Part shown: piece by piece, positions 37,527 through 45,381 of the stretch | Layout: every line of letters begins with the position of its first letter | Position numbering within the stretch: position 1 is the first letter of the stretch | Origin: JAHEJX01 sp041605955 | GTDB taxonomy: Bacteria; Actinomycetota; Acidimicrobiia; Spongiisociales; UBA5794 | Reading direction: 5' to 3' | DNA length: 64,000 bases | Assembly (NCBI GenBank): GCA_041605955.1 | Contig: JBFIXI010000005.1 | Location: 1 to 64,000, forward strand | The notes under the pieces: model-generated | Told to the model about the DNA's origin: nothing | Databases searched by the model: none | The model's input: the letters and a program-made list of their open reading frames with translations, nothing else | Made by a program: the position numbers and the translations under genes

Positions 37527-37545
37527 GGGCCGCAGGCAGCGGCCC
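37527..37545 (-). terminator. Intercistronic hairpin between phnD and phnC
   Basis: A perfect 7-bp stem, GGGCCGC (37527-37533) and GCGGCCC (37539-37545), with a 5-nt loop in the short gap between the binding-protein and ATPase genes. Stems in this position often attenuate or stabilise mRNA so that the binding protein is made in excess over the membrane components; that role is inferred. Confidence 0.5.
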
Positions 37546-37564
37546 CACCCCTTGGGCCCTTTGG

Positions 37565-38674
37565 CTATTCGCCCAGGCCCATCCTCGCTACCGCGTCACG
37601 AACGATGTCGAACTCAGAGTCTTCCGCCCGAGCGATCGCGCTCCACTCGTACACCTGGTCGAAAGCGTCCTTGCCTTCTTCTGTTGCGAGGTACGCCTCG
37701 ATGGCGTCGTAGAGCGCGGTCTTGAAGCTCTCCGGCAGGTCGGCTCGCACGGCCAGGACGTCGTTGGGAATCTCGGCGGTGATATTGAAGACCACGACCT
37801 TCGAGCCCACGTCCGGGAATTGCTCCCTCACGTTGCGGCGGGCGTCGTCGAACGAGGCGCCTATGTCGAAGTCCCCGTTGTAGACGGCTAGCACTGCATC
37901 ATCGTGGGATCCCAGGAACGAGTACTCGATGTCCGAGTCGAGGTCGAATCCCAGGTCGAGCAGCTGGAGCCGCGGATAGACCGAGGACGAGGTCGAAGTT
38001 GCGCTCCCGAACGCCACCTTCAAGCCCTTGATGTCCTCCAGCGAGCCCATACAGGCAAGGCCTGGATCGACCGGGGTACCGTCGTCAAGGACCTCGGCCT
38101 CGGTGTTGCCCGTTCCGCTGACCTTTCCCACCTGCGTGGCCAGCACCTCGGTCACGTCCATCAAGGCGACCCCGCCGGCGGTGTTGTCGAGAGCGGCCTC
38201 GCTCGGCGCGGCATCGCACAAGCTCGCCGCTACCTCCGGCGTGGCGAACCACTGGCCGTGATACGTGGGGGCTCCAAACCGGACCGACTTCAGAATGAGG
38301 TCGATCTCGTCGGGGTATTGGTCCTTGGCCTGGACGTATCCGACGGGCCCAAAGGCTCCGATATCGGCCCCACCGGTACCCATGGCCACCACCAGGCCGT
38401 TGTAGTCGGCGGTGACGATACCCTGGACATCGATACCGAGGGAATCGCTGAGGGCGGCCATGATCGGCTGGATGTCGTCCTGAAGCGTCTCTGCTCGCTC
38501 GGACGGGATGAAGCCGAAGATCACGCTTTCGGGCCAGTCGGCTCTCGGATCTGCCGTGGTTGCGGGAGGCGCGGTGGTGGGCGCCGCCGTAGTTGTGGGC
38601 TCGGCGTCGTCGCCACATGCGGCGGCTACCAACGCCAGCGCCGTCAAGAGCAACGCCAGCTTCTTGATACTCAT
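37565..38674 (-). CDS. phnD: PhnD-type phosphonate/phosphite-binding lipoprotein
   Basis: Extracytoplasmic receptor of the PhnCDEE importer, 369 residues. A lipoprotein signal with lipobox VAAAC (Cys20) is followed by a Thr/Pro/Ala linker, then the core VIFGFIPSERAETLQDDIQPIMAAL, which matches the start of PhnD folds. GFIPS, TGGADIGAFGPVGY and the SATSTSSSVYPRLQLL segment supply the ligand-binding Ser/Thr and backbone positions of the family. An insertion with three or four Cys occurs near residues 150-215. No C-P lyase genes accompany it, so phosphate, phosphite or another phospho-oxyanion is as likely as phosphonate. A GAGGAGC ribosome site precedes the ATG. Confidence 0.9.
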   Translation of the reverse strand: MSIKKLALLLTALALVAAACGDDAEPTTTAAPTTAPPATTADPRADWPESVIFGFIPSERAETLQDDIQPIMAALSDSLGIDVQGIVTADYNGLVVAMGTGGADIGAFGPVGYVQAKDQYPDEIDLILKSVRFGAPTYHGQWFATPEVAASLCDAAPSEAALDNTAGGVALMDVTEVLATQVGKVSGTGNTEAEVLDDGTPVDPGLACMGSLEDIKGLKVAFGSATSTSSSVYPRLQLLDLGFDLDSDIEYSFLGSHDDAVLAVYNGDFDIGASFDDARRNVREQFPDVGSKVVVFNITAEIPNDVLAVRADLPESFKTALYDAIEAYLATEEGKDAFDQVYEWSAIARAEDSEFDIVRDAVARMGLGE

Positions 38675-38786
38675 TGAACGTGTCGCTCCTCGTTAGGGCA
38701 TCAACTTGAAAAGTGGCCTCATCTGAAGCTCGGCAGCAGGTTACTGCCCCACTGGGTTTTGCCTGGTGACCAAATGCGGTGCGTAT

Positions 38787-39353
38787 TCAGCTCGACAGCG
38801 TTGCGGCGGACTCGAGTAGCGCAGTTAGCTCGGGCCACGACTCGATGTCATGGGCGCCCGGAACCGGTCGGTTCCACGCCCTGACGAACCGCAACACCAA
38901 CGACTCCGCGCGTTCGGCGACCATGTGGGCGAGCTGGGCAGGGGAGTCCTCGACGTACACATCGCACGGCACCTGCCACTTCTTCGAGGTGATGTGGACC
39001 TCGCGGGTGGGGATCTTGTTGTCTGCCAGCCAGGCGAAGGTATCGTGGATCGCCCACCTGGGTTTGGCGGTGATGATCACGATCTCGTGTTTGACCGCCA
39101 GTTCGTCCAACGCCTCGATCGCGCCGTCCATCAGCGGCAGGTCCCGGAAGATCGATGGCCCCTCATCGTTGCGAGCCCAGTGCCAAAACGCGGCCATGTG
39201 GTCGAAGTGGGTGAGCTCGGCGAGCCCATCCCACTTCTGCACGAGATCTGGAGTCAGCTGAGCCTCGAACTCGCGGTTGTAGCGCGCCATCCAACCGCCG
39301 TTGAAGTCGGCTACCACGCCGTCGAGATCGATCCCGAGTCGGAGCCTGGTCAC
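38787..39353 (-). CDS. HAD-family 5'(3')-deoxyribonucleotidase-like phosphatase (NT5C)
   Basis: A 188-residue HAD hydrolase of the NT5C group, which dephosphorylates deoxynucleoside monophosphates. Motif I is LGIDLDGVVADFNGG (nucleophile Asp9 and general acid Asp11), motif II lies in VIITAKP, motif III Lys in TSKKW and motif IV in VEDSPAQL. The GTG start at 39351-39353 overlaps the dnaX stop (GTGA), placing it in the dnaX transcription unit. Whether it trims dNMPs or another phosphoester is not settled by sequence. Confidence 0.82.
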   Translation of the reverse strand: MTRLRLGIDLDGVVADFNGGWMARYNREFEAQLTPDLVQKWDGLAELTHFDHMAAFWHWARNDEGPSIFRDLPLMDGAIEALDELAVKHEIVIITAKPRWAIHDTFAWLADNKIPTREVHITSKKWQVPCDVYVEDSPAQLAHMVAERAESLVLRFVRAWNRPVPGAHDIESWPELTALLESAATLSS

Positions 39354-41155
39354 TCGGAGACGATTTCCCCGCCGAGAATGTCCACCACGAGGGCGGCGGG
39401 GTCGGTCTCGTCCTCGCCCTCTTCGAGCAAGCGATCCTTGTCCGGAACACGCTCGATCGGGGCCTCTGGCGTTGACTCGACGTGTGCGCTGTCGAACGCC
39501 AGAGTGATCGTGCCGCCGATGGCGTCGGCTGCAATCGACCCGATCGCACCTTGCAGCTCTTCGTCGGCACGCAGTTGCTCGAGGTGGAAAGGCAGGTGGC
39601 TCGGCAGGTGGAGGGTGACCACGCCGCCTGCGGCGGCTACGGGGACAGCCTCCTTGAGGAGCGCGTGGCGACGCGGCCCGAGATCATCGCGGATTCGGGC
39701 GACGATCACCGGCCACACCGATTCGAACTCCTTGAGGCTCACATCGGCCGGGGCCGGGGCAGGCTCGGCCGAGTGCGCCATGTCGGCAGGGCTCGCGGTG
39801 GCCGGCTCAGCCGCCGGCGAGGAGCCGGTTCCGCTGGTCCGTGGGCGTCCAGCCGGTGGGGCACTGGGTTCCGTACGACGGGCGGGGGCGTCGGTGGCTG
39901 CGGACGGCGCCCCGCCGTGGTGGCGGTCCTGGTCGCTCTCCGCAGCGGGCTCGACACCCGCGGTGCTCGCGGTGGTCGAGCGGCCGGCTGTTCGTTCCAT
40001 TTCTCGCAACTGTCCCTCGAGGCGGGAGATGCGGGCGGTGAGCGCATCGACGTCGGGGGCCGTCTCCGGCCTGGTCAATCGCAACAGCGCCAGCTCGATC
40101 ACCAACCGCTCTTCGCGGCCTTGGCGGATCTCCTGGAGGGCTTCACCCAACATGTCGACGGCCCGCAGCACTTCGGCCGGCGTCAGCTCCTTGGCATGGC
40201 GACGCCACTCATCGAGCACCCCTGCGGTCTCGTCGGCCACCTCTTCGAGGTTGGGCGCGTACTGAGCCAGGAAGATGCCACGGAAGAACCCGATCGACTC
40301 GGCGACGAAACGTCGCAGATCGGCTCCCTGAGACGCCAGCCGAGCGATCAGGCCGAGTGCCGCCGGCGCGTCCTGTTCGTTGACGGCGACGGCCAACGCG
40401 TCGAAGGCCTCGGCATCCGCCAACCCAAGGGCGCGGCCCGCCAGCTCGGCGGTCACGGTGCCGCCTCCGAGCGCAGCTACTTGTTCGAGCAAGCTGAGGG
40501 CGTCGCGCACCGATCCGCCGCTGTGGGCGGCCACCGCCGCCAGTCCCTCTGGCTCCGGGGTGAAACCCTCTTTCACCGAGATCTGCTCCAAATAAGCCAC
40601 CAAGCTCTCGGTTGCCACAGGGTGAAAGTCGAAGCGCTGACTCCGGCTGCGGATCGTGTCGAGCAGCTTGTATGGCTCGGTCGTGGCCAGGACGAAGATG
40701 ACGTGCTCAGGAGGCTCTTCCAGGGTCTTGAGGAGGGCGTTGCCGGCGGCGCGGGACAACATGTGGGCCTCGTCCAAGATGTAGATGCGGTGTGCTCCGG
40801 CAGCCGTCGCCACGGTTCCCACATTGATTCTGATCTCCCGGATGTCCTCCACCTTGTTGTGGGAGGCGGCATCGAGCTCAATGACATCGAGCGATGTGCC
40901 CTCGGTGATCGCAACACATGAAGCGCACACGTTGTCCGGCTCCCCGTCGCGCCCGACATCAGCGCAATTGAGCGCTTTGGCGAGGAGTCGGGCCGACGTG
41001 GTCTTGCCGGTCCCGCGGGGGCCGGCGAAGAGGTAGGCGTGGGCCACCTTGCCCTCGAGGACCTCGCGAGCCAACGTCATCGTCACATGGTCCTGCCCGA
41101 TGACCTCGGCGAAGGTCTGCGGTCGATACTTGCGGTAGAGGGCCTGATATTCCAT
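39350..41155 (-). CDS. dnaX: DNA polymerase III subunits gamma and tau
   Basis: Clamp-loader ATPase, 601 residues. The AAA+ module has Walker A GPRGTGKTTSARLLAKALNC, a zinc-binding Cys cluster (NC...VCASCVA), Walker B ILDEAHMLSRAAGNALLKTLEEPP and sensor-type ATTEPYKL. Domain III follows, then a variable acidic/Pro-rich tau region (about 385-470) and a C-terminal domain KEFESVWPVIVARIRDDLGPRRHALLKEA that binds the polymerase in relatives. No obvious slippery A-run was noticed. ATG 41153-41155 has no Shine-Dalgarno; a perfect inverted repeat sits directly upstream, suggesting leaderless or structure-controlled translation. It is divergent from ebfC-recR. Confidence 0.95.
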   Translation of the reverse strand: MEYQALYRKYRPQTFAEVIGQDHVTMTLAREVLEGKVAHAYLFAGPRGTGKTTSARLLAKALNCADVGRDGEPDNVCASCVAITEGTSLDVIELDAASHNKVEDIREIRINVGTVATAAGAHRIYILDEAHMLSRAAGNALLKTLEEPPEHVIFVLATTEPYKLLDTIRSRSQRFDFHPVATESLVAYLEQISVKEGFTPEPEGLAAVAAHSGGSVRDALSLLEQVAALGGGTVTAELAGRALGLADAEAFDALAVAVNEQDAPAALGLIARLASQGADLRRFVAESIGFFRGIFLAQYAPNLEEVADETAGVLDEWRRHAKELTPAEVLRAVDMLGEALQEIRQGREERLVIELALLRLTRPETAPDVDALTARISRLEGQLREMERTAGRSTTASTAGVEPAAESDQDRHHGGAPSAATDAPARRTEPSAPPAGRPRTSGTGSSPAAEPATASPADMAHSAEPAPAPADVSLKEFESVWPVIVARIRDDLGPRRHALLKEAVPVAAAGGVVTLHLPSHLPFHLEQLRADEELQGAIGSIAADAIGGTITLAFDSAHVESTPEAPIERVPDKDRLLEEGEDETDPAALVVDILGGEIVSE

Positions 41156-41156
41156 C

Positions 41157-41178
41157 GCAAATGACAGTAGTCATTTGC
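41157..41178 (-). promoter_or_regulatory. Perfect 9-bp inverted repeat abutting the dnaX start codon
   Basis: GCAAATGAC (41157-41165), spacer AGTA, then GTCATTTGC (41170-41178): a 22-bp palindrome ending one base before the dnaX ATG on the minus strand. It occupies the position of the ribosome-binding site and lies in the divergent dnaX/ebfC interval. It could be a transcription-factor operator at the promoter of a leaderless mRNA, or an RNA hairpin at the start codon. It is more AT-rich than its surroundings and does not match the actinobacterial LexA box. Confidence 0.6.
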
Positions 41179-41301
41179 TGCGACGCCGGGTCCGCCGCCC
41201 CTCACAAGAAGGGCGGGCGCAAGCGCTTGGCGCGCCAGTGCGCTGGGGAGCGACATTGAATCTTGGACGTGACGCCCGTGCGCACGAGGGAACGCCGAGT
41301 G

Positions 41302-41646
41302 ATGACTACTCTGGATGACATGGGACGAATGCCAAAGGATATGCGGTCGCTGATGCAGCAAGCGGCCGAGATGCAGAGTGAGCTGCAGAAGGCCCAGGCC
41401 CAGCTGGCGGACAAGGACTACGTCGGGACCGCCGGCGGCGGCGCCGTCACAGCCACCGTGAAAGGATCTCTCGAAGTCGTGTCGGTCGAGTTCGATCCGG
41501 CCGTTCTCGACCCCGAAGATCCTGAGCTCGTCGGCGATCTGGTGGTCGCCGCGGTCAACCAGGCTCTTCAGGCGGCCACCGACGAAGCATCGTCGGCCAT
41601 GGGAGGGCTCGCCGGAGGGCTGGACCTGGGCGGTCTGCTCGGCTGA
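41302..41646 (+). CDS. ebfC: YbaB/EbfC-family nucleoid-associated protein
   Basis: Small DNA-binding dimeric protein of 114 residues usually encoded between dnaX and recR. It begins with the helix MGRMPKDMRSLMQQAAEMQSEL, has the signature KDYVGTAGGGAVTATVKGSLEVVSVEFDP and ends with a Gly-rich tail typical of the family. ATG 41302 is chosen; an adjacent GTG (41299) and a TTG at 41263 are alternatives in the same frame. The stop overlaps the recR start by one base (TGATG). Context (dnaX divergent, recR downstream) supports the assignment. Confidence 0.9.
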   Translation: MTTLDDMGRMPKDMRSLMQQAAEMQSELQKAQAQLADKDYVGTAGGGAVTATVKGSLEVVSVEFDPAVLDPEDPELVGDLVVAAVNQALQAATDEASSAMGGLAGGLDLGGLLG

Positions 41647-42239
41647 TGTTCGAGCCGCCGGTGCAGCGCCTCATCGATGAGCTGAGCCGCCTGCCTGGAA
41701 TCGGTCGCAAGAGCGCCCAACGGCTTGCGTTCCACTTGCTCAACGTCGAGAAGGCCGACGCCGAGAATCTGGGTCGGGCCATCATCGAGATGCGCGAGCA
41801 GGTGCGGCTCTGCATCCGCTGTTACAACGTCACTGCCCAGGAGCAATGTTCGATCTGTCTCGACGTCCGGCGCGATCCGGCTGTGATTTGTGTCGTCGAA
41901 CGTGCCCAGGACATCCCCGTCATCGAACGGACCCAGGAGTTTCGGGGGCGCTATCACGTGCTCGGGGGCGCAATCTCTCCCATAGAGGGCATCGGTCCGG
42001 ACCAATTACGGGTGCGCGAGTTGGTGGCGCGGCTCGATACCGAAGGCGTCAAGGAAGTGATCGCCGCCACCAACCCAACGGTCGAAGGCGACACGACGGC
42101 ACTGTATCTAGCCAAGCTGCTCAAGCCGCTCGAAGTCAAGGTGACCCGGCTCGCCAGTGGGCTTCCCGTCGGGGGGGACTTGGATTATGCCGATGAGATA
42201 ACGCTCGGTAGGGCGCTGGCGGGCCGCAAGGAGCTGTAG
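41646..42239 (+). CDS. recR: Recombination protein RecR
   Basis: RecFOR-pathway protein, 197 residues, that with RecO loads RecA at gaps. Marks are the N-terminal helix-hairpin-helix VQRLIDELSRLPGIGRKSAQRL, a Cys4 zinc finger (LCIRCYNV...CSICLD), and a Toprim domain with VVERAQDIPVIERT, GRYHVLGGAISP and EVIAATNPTVEGDTTALYL. The C-terminal part carries TRLASGLPVGGDLDYADEITLGRALAGRKEL, highly conserved in the family. It follows ebfC with a one-base overlap. Confidence 0.96.
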   Translation: MFEPPVQRLIDELSRLPGIGRKSAQRLAFHLLNVEKADAENLGRAIIEMREQVRLCIRCYNVTAQEQCSICLDVRRDPAVICVVERAQDIPVIERTQEFRGRYHVLGGAISPIEGIGPDQLRVRELVARLDTEGVKEVIAATNPTVEGDTTALYLAKLLKPLEVKVTRLASGLPVGGDLDYADEITLGRALAGRKEL

Positions 42240-42341
42240 GCCCAGAGCTCCGCGCCGGGCGGAGCGGCGTGTGGCTGACCGTCGGGCCAAAGGGTCGTGC
42301 GCTGATGACCTTCTGGTTGCGTTGTCTGCTTAGCTGGATGG

Positions 42342-43439
42342 GTGCGCATTGCGATCGTCGAGCCCTATTACGGAGGTTCTCACCGCGCCTGGGCCGACGG
42401 CTACCGGGACCACTCCCGCCACGCGGTGACACTATTCACTCACGAAGCGCGATTCTGGAAATGGCGCATGCAGGGCAGCTACGTGACGCTGGCCGAGGCG
42501 TTCGCCCGCCGGGCCGTGTCCGACGATGGCTTCGATTTGATTCTGGCGTCCGACATGCTTCACCTCCCGGCGTTCTTGGGGTCGATCGGGCCGACCCGGG
42601 GAAGCGCCGCAGTGGCGCTCTACATGCACGAGAACCAGCTGACGTATCCGCTATCACCGCGGGACTCCCCCGACGAGTCCTACGCCATCATCAACTGGGC
42701 ATCCATGACCGTGGCCGACGCGGTCTTCTTCAACTCACAGTTCCATCACGACGTGTGGTGGGCCGAGATTCCGAAGCTGCTGCGTCGCTTCCCCGACTAC
42801 CGGCACGAGTCATGGTTGGCGGCAGTGGCGGCGAAGTCGGAGGTGCTCCCGATTGGCATCGATCTGCGGCGAGTCGACGAAACTGCCACGACTCGGCCGG
42901 GGCGGCGTGACCGGCCGCTGGTGCTGTGGAACCAGCGGTGGGATTTCGACAAGGGTCCTGACGAGTTTGCCACCGCCATGCTCGAGCTGGCGGCGACGCA
43001 CGACTTCTCGTTGGCGCTCGCCGGCGAGCAGATCACTGAGCTGGAGGCCCTCACCCAGCTCACGGAGGAGCTCGGCGATCGGCTGACCCACGTCGGGTAT
43101 GCGGGGGACTCGCAGTACCTGGCGCTGCTGCAGGAGGCGGATATCGTCGTCTCGACCGCAAGTCAGGAGTTCTTCGGCATTGCAGTGACCGAGGCCATCT
43201 ACGCGGGGGCGTTTCCCGTCCTGCCGGCGGCCCTCGTCTACCCCGAGCGTGTTCCCGATGAGTTTCACTCGACGTGTCTCTACGGATCGGATGAGCTCGT
43301 TGGGCGGCTCAGATGGGCGCTCGACAATGCCGAGGAGCGCCGGCGCGTCGTGCACCGGCTGCGGCCGCATATGGCGGTTTTCGACTGGTCTCGCGTCGCG
43401 CCGCAGTACGACGACCGGTTGCAGCAGCTGGTCGACTAG
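42342..43439 (+). CDS. DUF3524/QTMAN-like glycosyltransferase (tRNA-queuosine mannosyltransferase homologue)
   Basis: A 365-residue GT4-type glycosyltransferase. The N-terminal about 170 residues have the DUF3524 (QTMAN N-terminal) pattern: IAIVEPYYGGSHRAWADG, the aromatic WKWRMQGSY, DLILASDMLHLPAFLG, YMHENQLTYPL and NWASMTVADAVFFNSQFH. The C-terminal half is GT4-like with VLWNQRWDFDKGPDEFA and the nucleotide-sugar-binding EEFFGIAV-type segment QEFFGIAVTEAIYAGAFPVLP. The family includes the enzyme that mannosylates queuosine in tRNA-Asp in animals; bacterial members are less studied. The GTG start gives MRIAIVEPYYGG, the conserved beginning. No queuosine biosynthesis gene is in the window. 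Confidence 0.85.
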   Translation: MRIAIVEPYYGGSHRAWADGYRDHSRHAVTLFTHEARFWKWRMQGSYVTLAEAFARRAVSDDGFDLILASDMLHLPAFLGSIGPTRGSAAVALYMHENQLTYPLSPRDSPDESYAIINWASMTVADAVFFNSQFHHDVWWAEIPKLLRRFPDYRHESWLAAVAAKSEVLPIGIDLRRVDETATTRPGRRDRPLVLWNQRWDFDKGPDEFATAMLELAATHDFSLALAGEQITELEALTQLTEELGDRLTHVGYAGDSQYLALLQEADIVVSTASQEFFGIAVTEAIYAGAFPVLPAALVYPERVPDEFHSTCLYGSDELVGRLRWALDNAEERRRVVHRLRPHMAVFDWSRVAPQYDDRLQQLVD

Positions 43440-43511
43440 ATCCGGGTCGTTGGCCTCTGGTGGGGCGCGTCGTCCACGGCGACGCTGTCTGCACACGCTG
43501 CGGAGTAGGTG

Positions 43512-44435
43512 ATGCTGCCCGAACGCAGTGGAGCGCTCGAGTTGGCCGACGGCCGTTCACTTGGTTATAACGACTGGGGGCCAGCCGACGCACCCGCCAT
43601 CGTCTATTGCCACGGTTTTCCCGGGTGTCGCCGCGAGGTCGAGCTGGCTCGACAACGCGTAGATCGCGCCGGAGCGGCGGTGAGGATCGTGGCCTTTGAT
43701 CGACCCGGCTACGGGCTGTCCACCTTCCAGCCCCGCCGCACCTTCCTCCACTGGCCGATCGACTTGGCCGAGGCCGCCGACCGCCTCGGGATCGGCCGCT
43801 TTGCGGCCTTGGGCGGGTCCGGCGGCTCCCCATACGCGTTGGCTACTGGGTTGAAGCTGGCGGACCGGGTGACCCGCATCGGCATTGTCGTCGGCGCCGC
43901 ACCCGTCGCGGCGCCGGGTATGGCGCGGGCGCTGGCATGGCCGTCGCGGAATCGGCTGGTCCGCAGAATTCAGCTGGAGACGATCGCGGTCGCCTTTCGG
44001 CTCGGCCGAGCCGACCGTATCGTCAACCGATCGCTTGCCGCCCTCAGCCCGGTCGATCAGGCAGCCCTACGCCGCCCCGAGGTCCGTCGCTGGTACAGCC
44101 AAGTGTTCGCCGAGACCGTCGTCCAGGGAGGCCGGGGCGCGGCGTACGAGGCTCAGCTCTACCGGCGGGACTGGGGCTTCCGCCCTCAAGACGTGTTGAG
44201 CGAGACCTACCTCTGGTACGGGGGCCGTGACGCCAATGTGCCGGCTGCGGTCGGGCGCTGGCTACATGCGGCCATCCCCCACTCCCACTTCACGCTGTGG
44301 CCGCAGCACGGCCACTTCACCTGGGCACTCAGCGACGACTGCTTAGAAGTGATTGCCAGTCTGACAGGTGGCGCGGAACCGATGGGGGCTAACCGATGGG
44401 CTCGCGACGATCGAAGCGGTGGTAGGCGTCGATGA
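43512..44435 (+). CDS. Alpha/beta-hydrolase fold protein
   Basis: A hydrolase of about 307 residues. The fold shows YCHGFPGCRREVELA (oxyanion region), FDRPGYGLST, the nucleophile elbow ALGGSGGSPYAL with Ser near residue 104, a cap between residues 125-225, and the acid and His in WYGGRDANVPAAVGRWL and PQHGHFTWAL. GGSGGSP is of the G-x-S-x-G type. ATG 43512 directly follows an in-frame GTG (43509); GGAG upstream fits either. The last 16 codons overlap the end of glpX on the opposite strand. No substrate can be named. Confidence 0.82.
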   Translation: MLPERSGALELADGRSLGYNDWGPADAPAIVYCHGFPGCRREVELARQRVDRAGAAVRIVAFDRPGYGLSTFQPRRTFLHWPIDLAEAADRLGIGRFAALGGSGGSPYALATGLKLADRVTRIGIVVGAAPVAAPGMARALAWPSRNRLVRRIQLETIAVAFRLGRADRIVNRSLAALSPVDQAALRRPEVRRWYSQVFAETVVQGGRGAAYEAQLYRRDWGFRPQDVLSETYLWYGGRDANVPAAVGRWLHAAIPHSHFTLWPQHGHFTWALSDDCLEVIASLTGGAEPMGANRWARDDRSGGRRR

Positions 44436-45378
44436 ACCGCACCGTGCCGGTGCGCGAGCGCATCACCACCGAATGAGTCCGCGCCCCTTGCCCGGTGAAG
44501 CGGACCCCCTCGAGCAGATCTCCTGAGGTGACTCCGGTGGCCGCGAAGAACGTGTGATCCGAGTTGACCAGATCGCGATTGGTGAGCACCCGGTTGAGAT
44601 CGATGCCCTGCTCGACGGCATATCGCCGCTCGTCGTCATTGCGCGGCCAGATCTTGCATTGCAGCTCCCCGCCGACGGCGGCCATGGCGCAGGCTGCGGT
44701 CACAGCTTCCGGGGAGCCCCCGATGCCAAACAGGATGTCGATGCCGCTGTCCGCCTTGGCGGTGGCGATGGCGCCGGAGATATCGCCATCGGTTATGAGA
44801 TGGATCCGCGCTTCGGCATCACGGACCGCTTGGATGTACGGCTCGTTGCGAGGGCGATCGAGAATGATCGCGGTCACGTCGCTGACTTGTTTGCCCAGCG
44901 CTTTGGCTACCTGGCTGAGGTTGTGGGCGACCGGTGCGTCGATGTCTATGGTGCCGGCCGCTTCTTCGCCAACCGCAATCTTGTCCATGTAGACCAGACT
45001 TCCGGGTGAGAACATGCTGTTGCGCTCGGCGAGTGCGATCACGGCTAGGGCGCCCGCTGCCCCCCGCGAGGTGAGCGTCGTCCCGTCCACCGGGTCCACG
45101 GCAACGTCGACCTGGGGTCCGGTGCCGTCGCCGACCGACTCACCGTTGTACAGCATGGGGGCTTCGTCCTTCTCCCCCTCGCCGATCACGACGACCCCGT
45201 CGATTTCGATCGTGGACAACATCTTGCGCATAGCATCGACGGCGGCTTGATCGACGGCGACCTTGTCGCCGCGGCCCATGTGACGGGCAGCGGACATGGC
45301 GGCCGCTTCCGTCACCCTGACGAGCTCCATCGCCAGGTTGCGGTCGGGCTGCGCCGGCATAGCGGGGGTATCAGTCAA
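44389..45378 (-). CDS. glpX: Fructose-1,6-bisphosphatase class II (GlpX)
   Basis: Li-sensitive, Mn/Mg-dependent bisphosphatase of gluconeogenesis, 329 residues. Marks are DAMRKMLSTIEIDGVVVIGEGEKDEAPML (metal site), VDPVDGTT, GALAVIALAER, the LDRPRN loop, ITDGDISGAIA and FGIGGSPEAV, which define GlpX. The TTG at 45376-45378 is taken as start; an ATG six codons downstream is an alternative. It begins 4 bp after the thiolase stop, so it is likely the last gene of the mce-epsilon-thiolase-glpX unit. With PPDK at 20-23 kb it supports gluconeogenic growth. Confidence 0.95.
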   Translation of the reverse strand: MTDTPAMPAQPDRNLAMELVRVTEAAAMSAARHMGRGDKVAVDQAAVDAMRKMLSTIEIDGVVVIGEGEKDEAPMLYNGESVGDGTGPQVDVAVDPVDGTTLTSRGAAGALAVIALAERNSMFSPGSLVYMDKIAVGEEAAGTIDIDAPVAHNLSQVAKALGKQVSDVTAIILDRPRNEPYIQAVRDAEARIHLITDGDISGAIATAKADSGIDILFGIGGSPEAVTAACAMAAVGGELQCKIWPRNDDERRYAVEQGIDLNRVLTNRDLVNSDHTFFAATGVTSGDLLEGVRFTGQGARTHSVVMRSRTGTVRFIDAYHRFDRREPIG

Positions 45379-45381
45379 AGA

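Noticed and set aside
40959..41174. Alternative dnaX-overlapping start from the ATG inside the palindrome
   Set aside because: That ATG is out of frame with dnaX and its product has no recognisable domain.
41156..41301. SRP 4.5S RNA near dnaX (a common neighbour)
   Set aside because: The conserved GGAAGGAAGCAG-type loop is absent on both strands in this interval.
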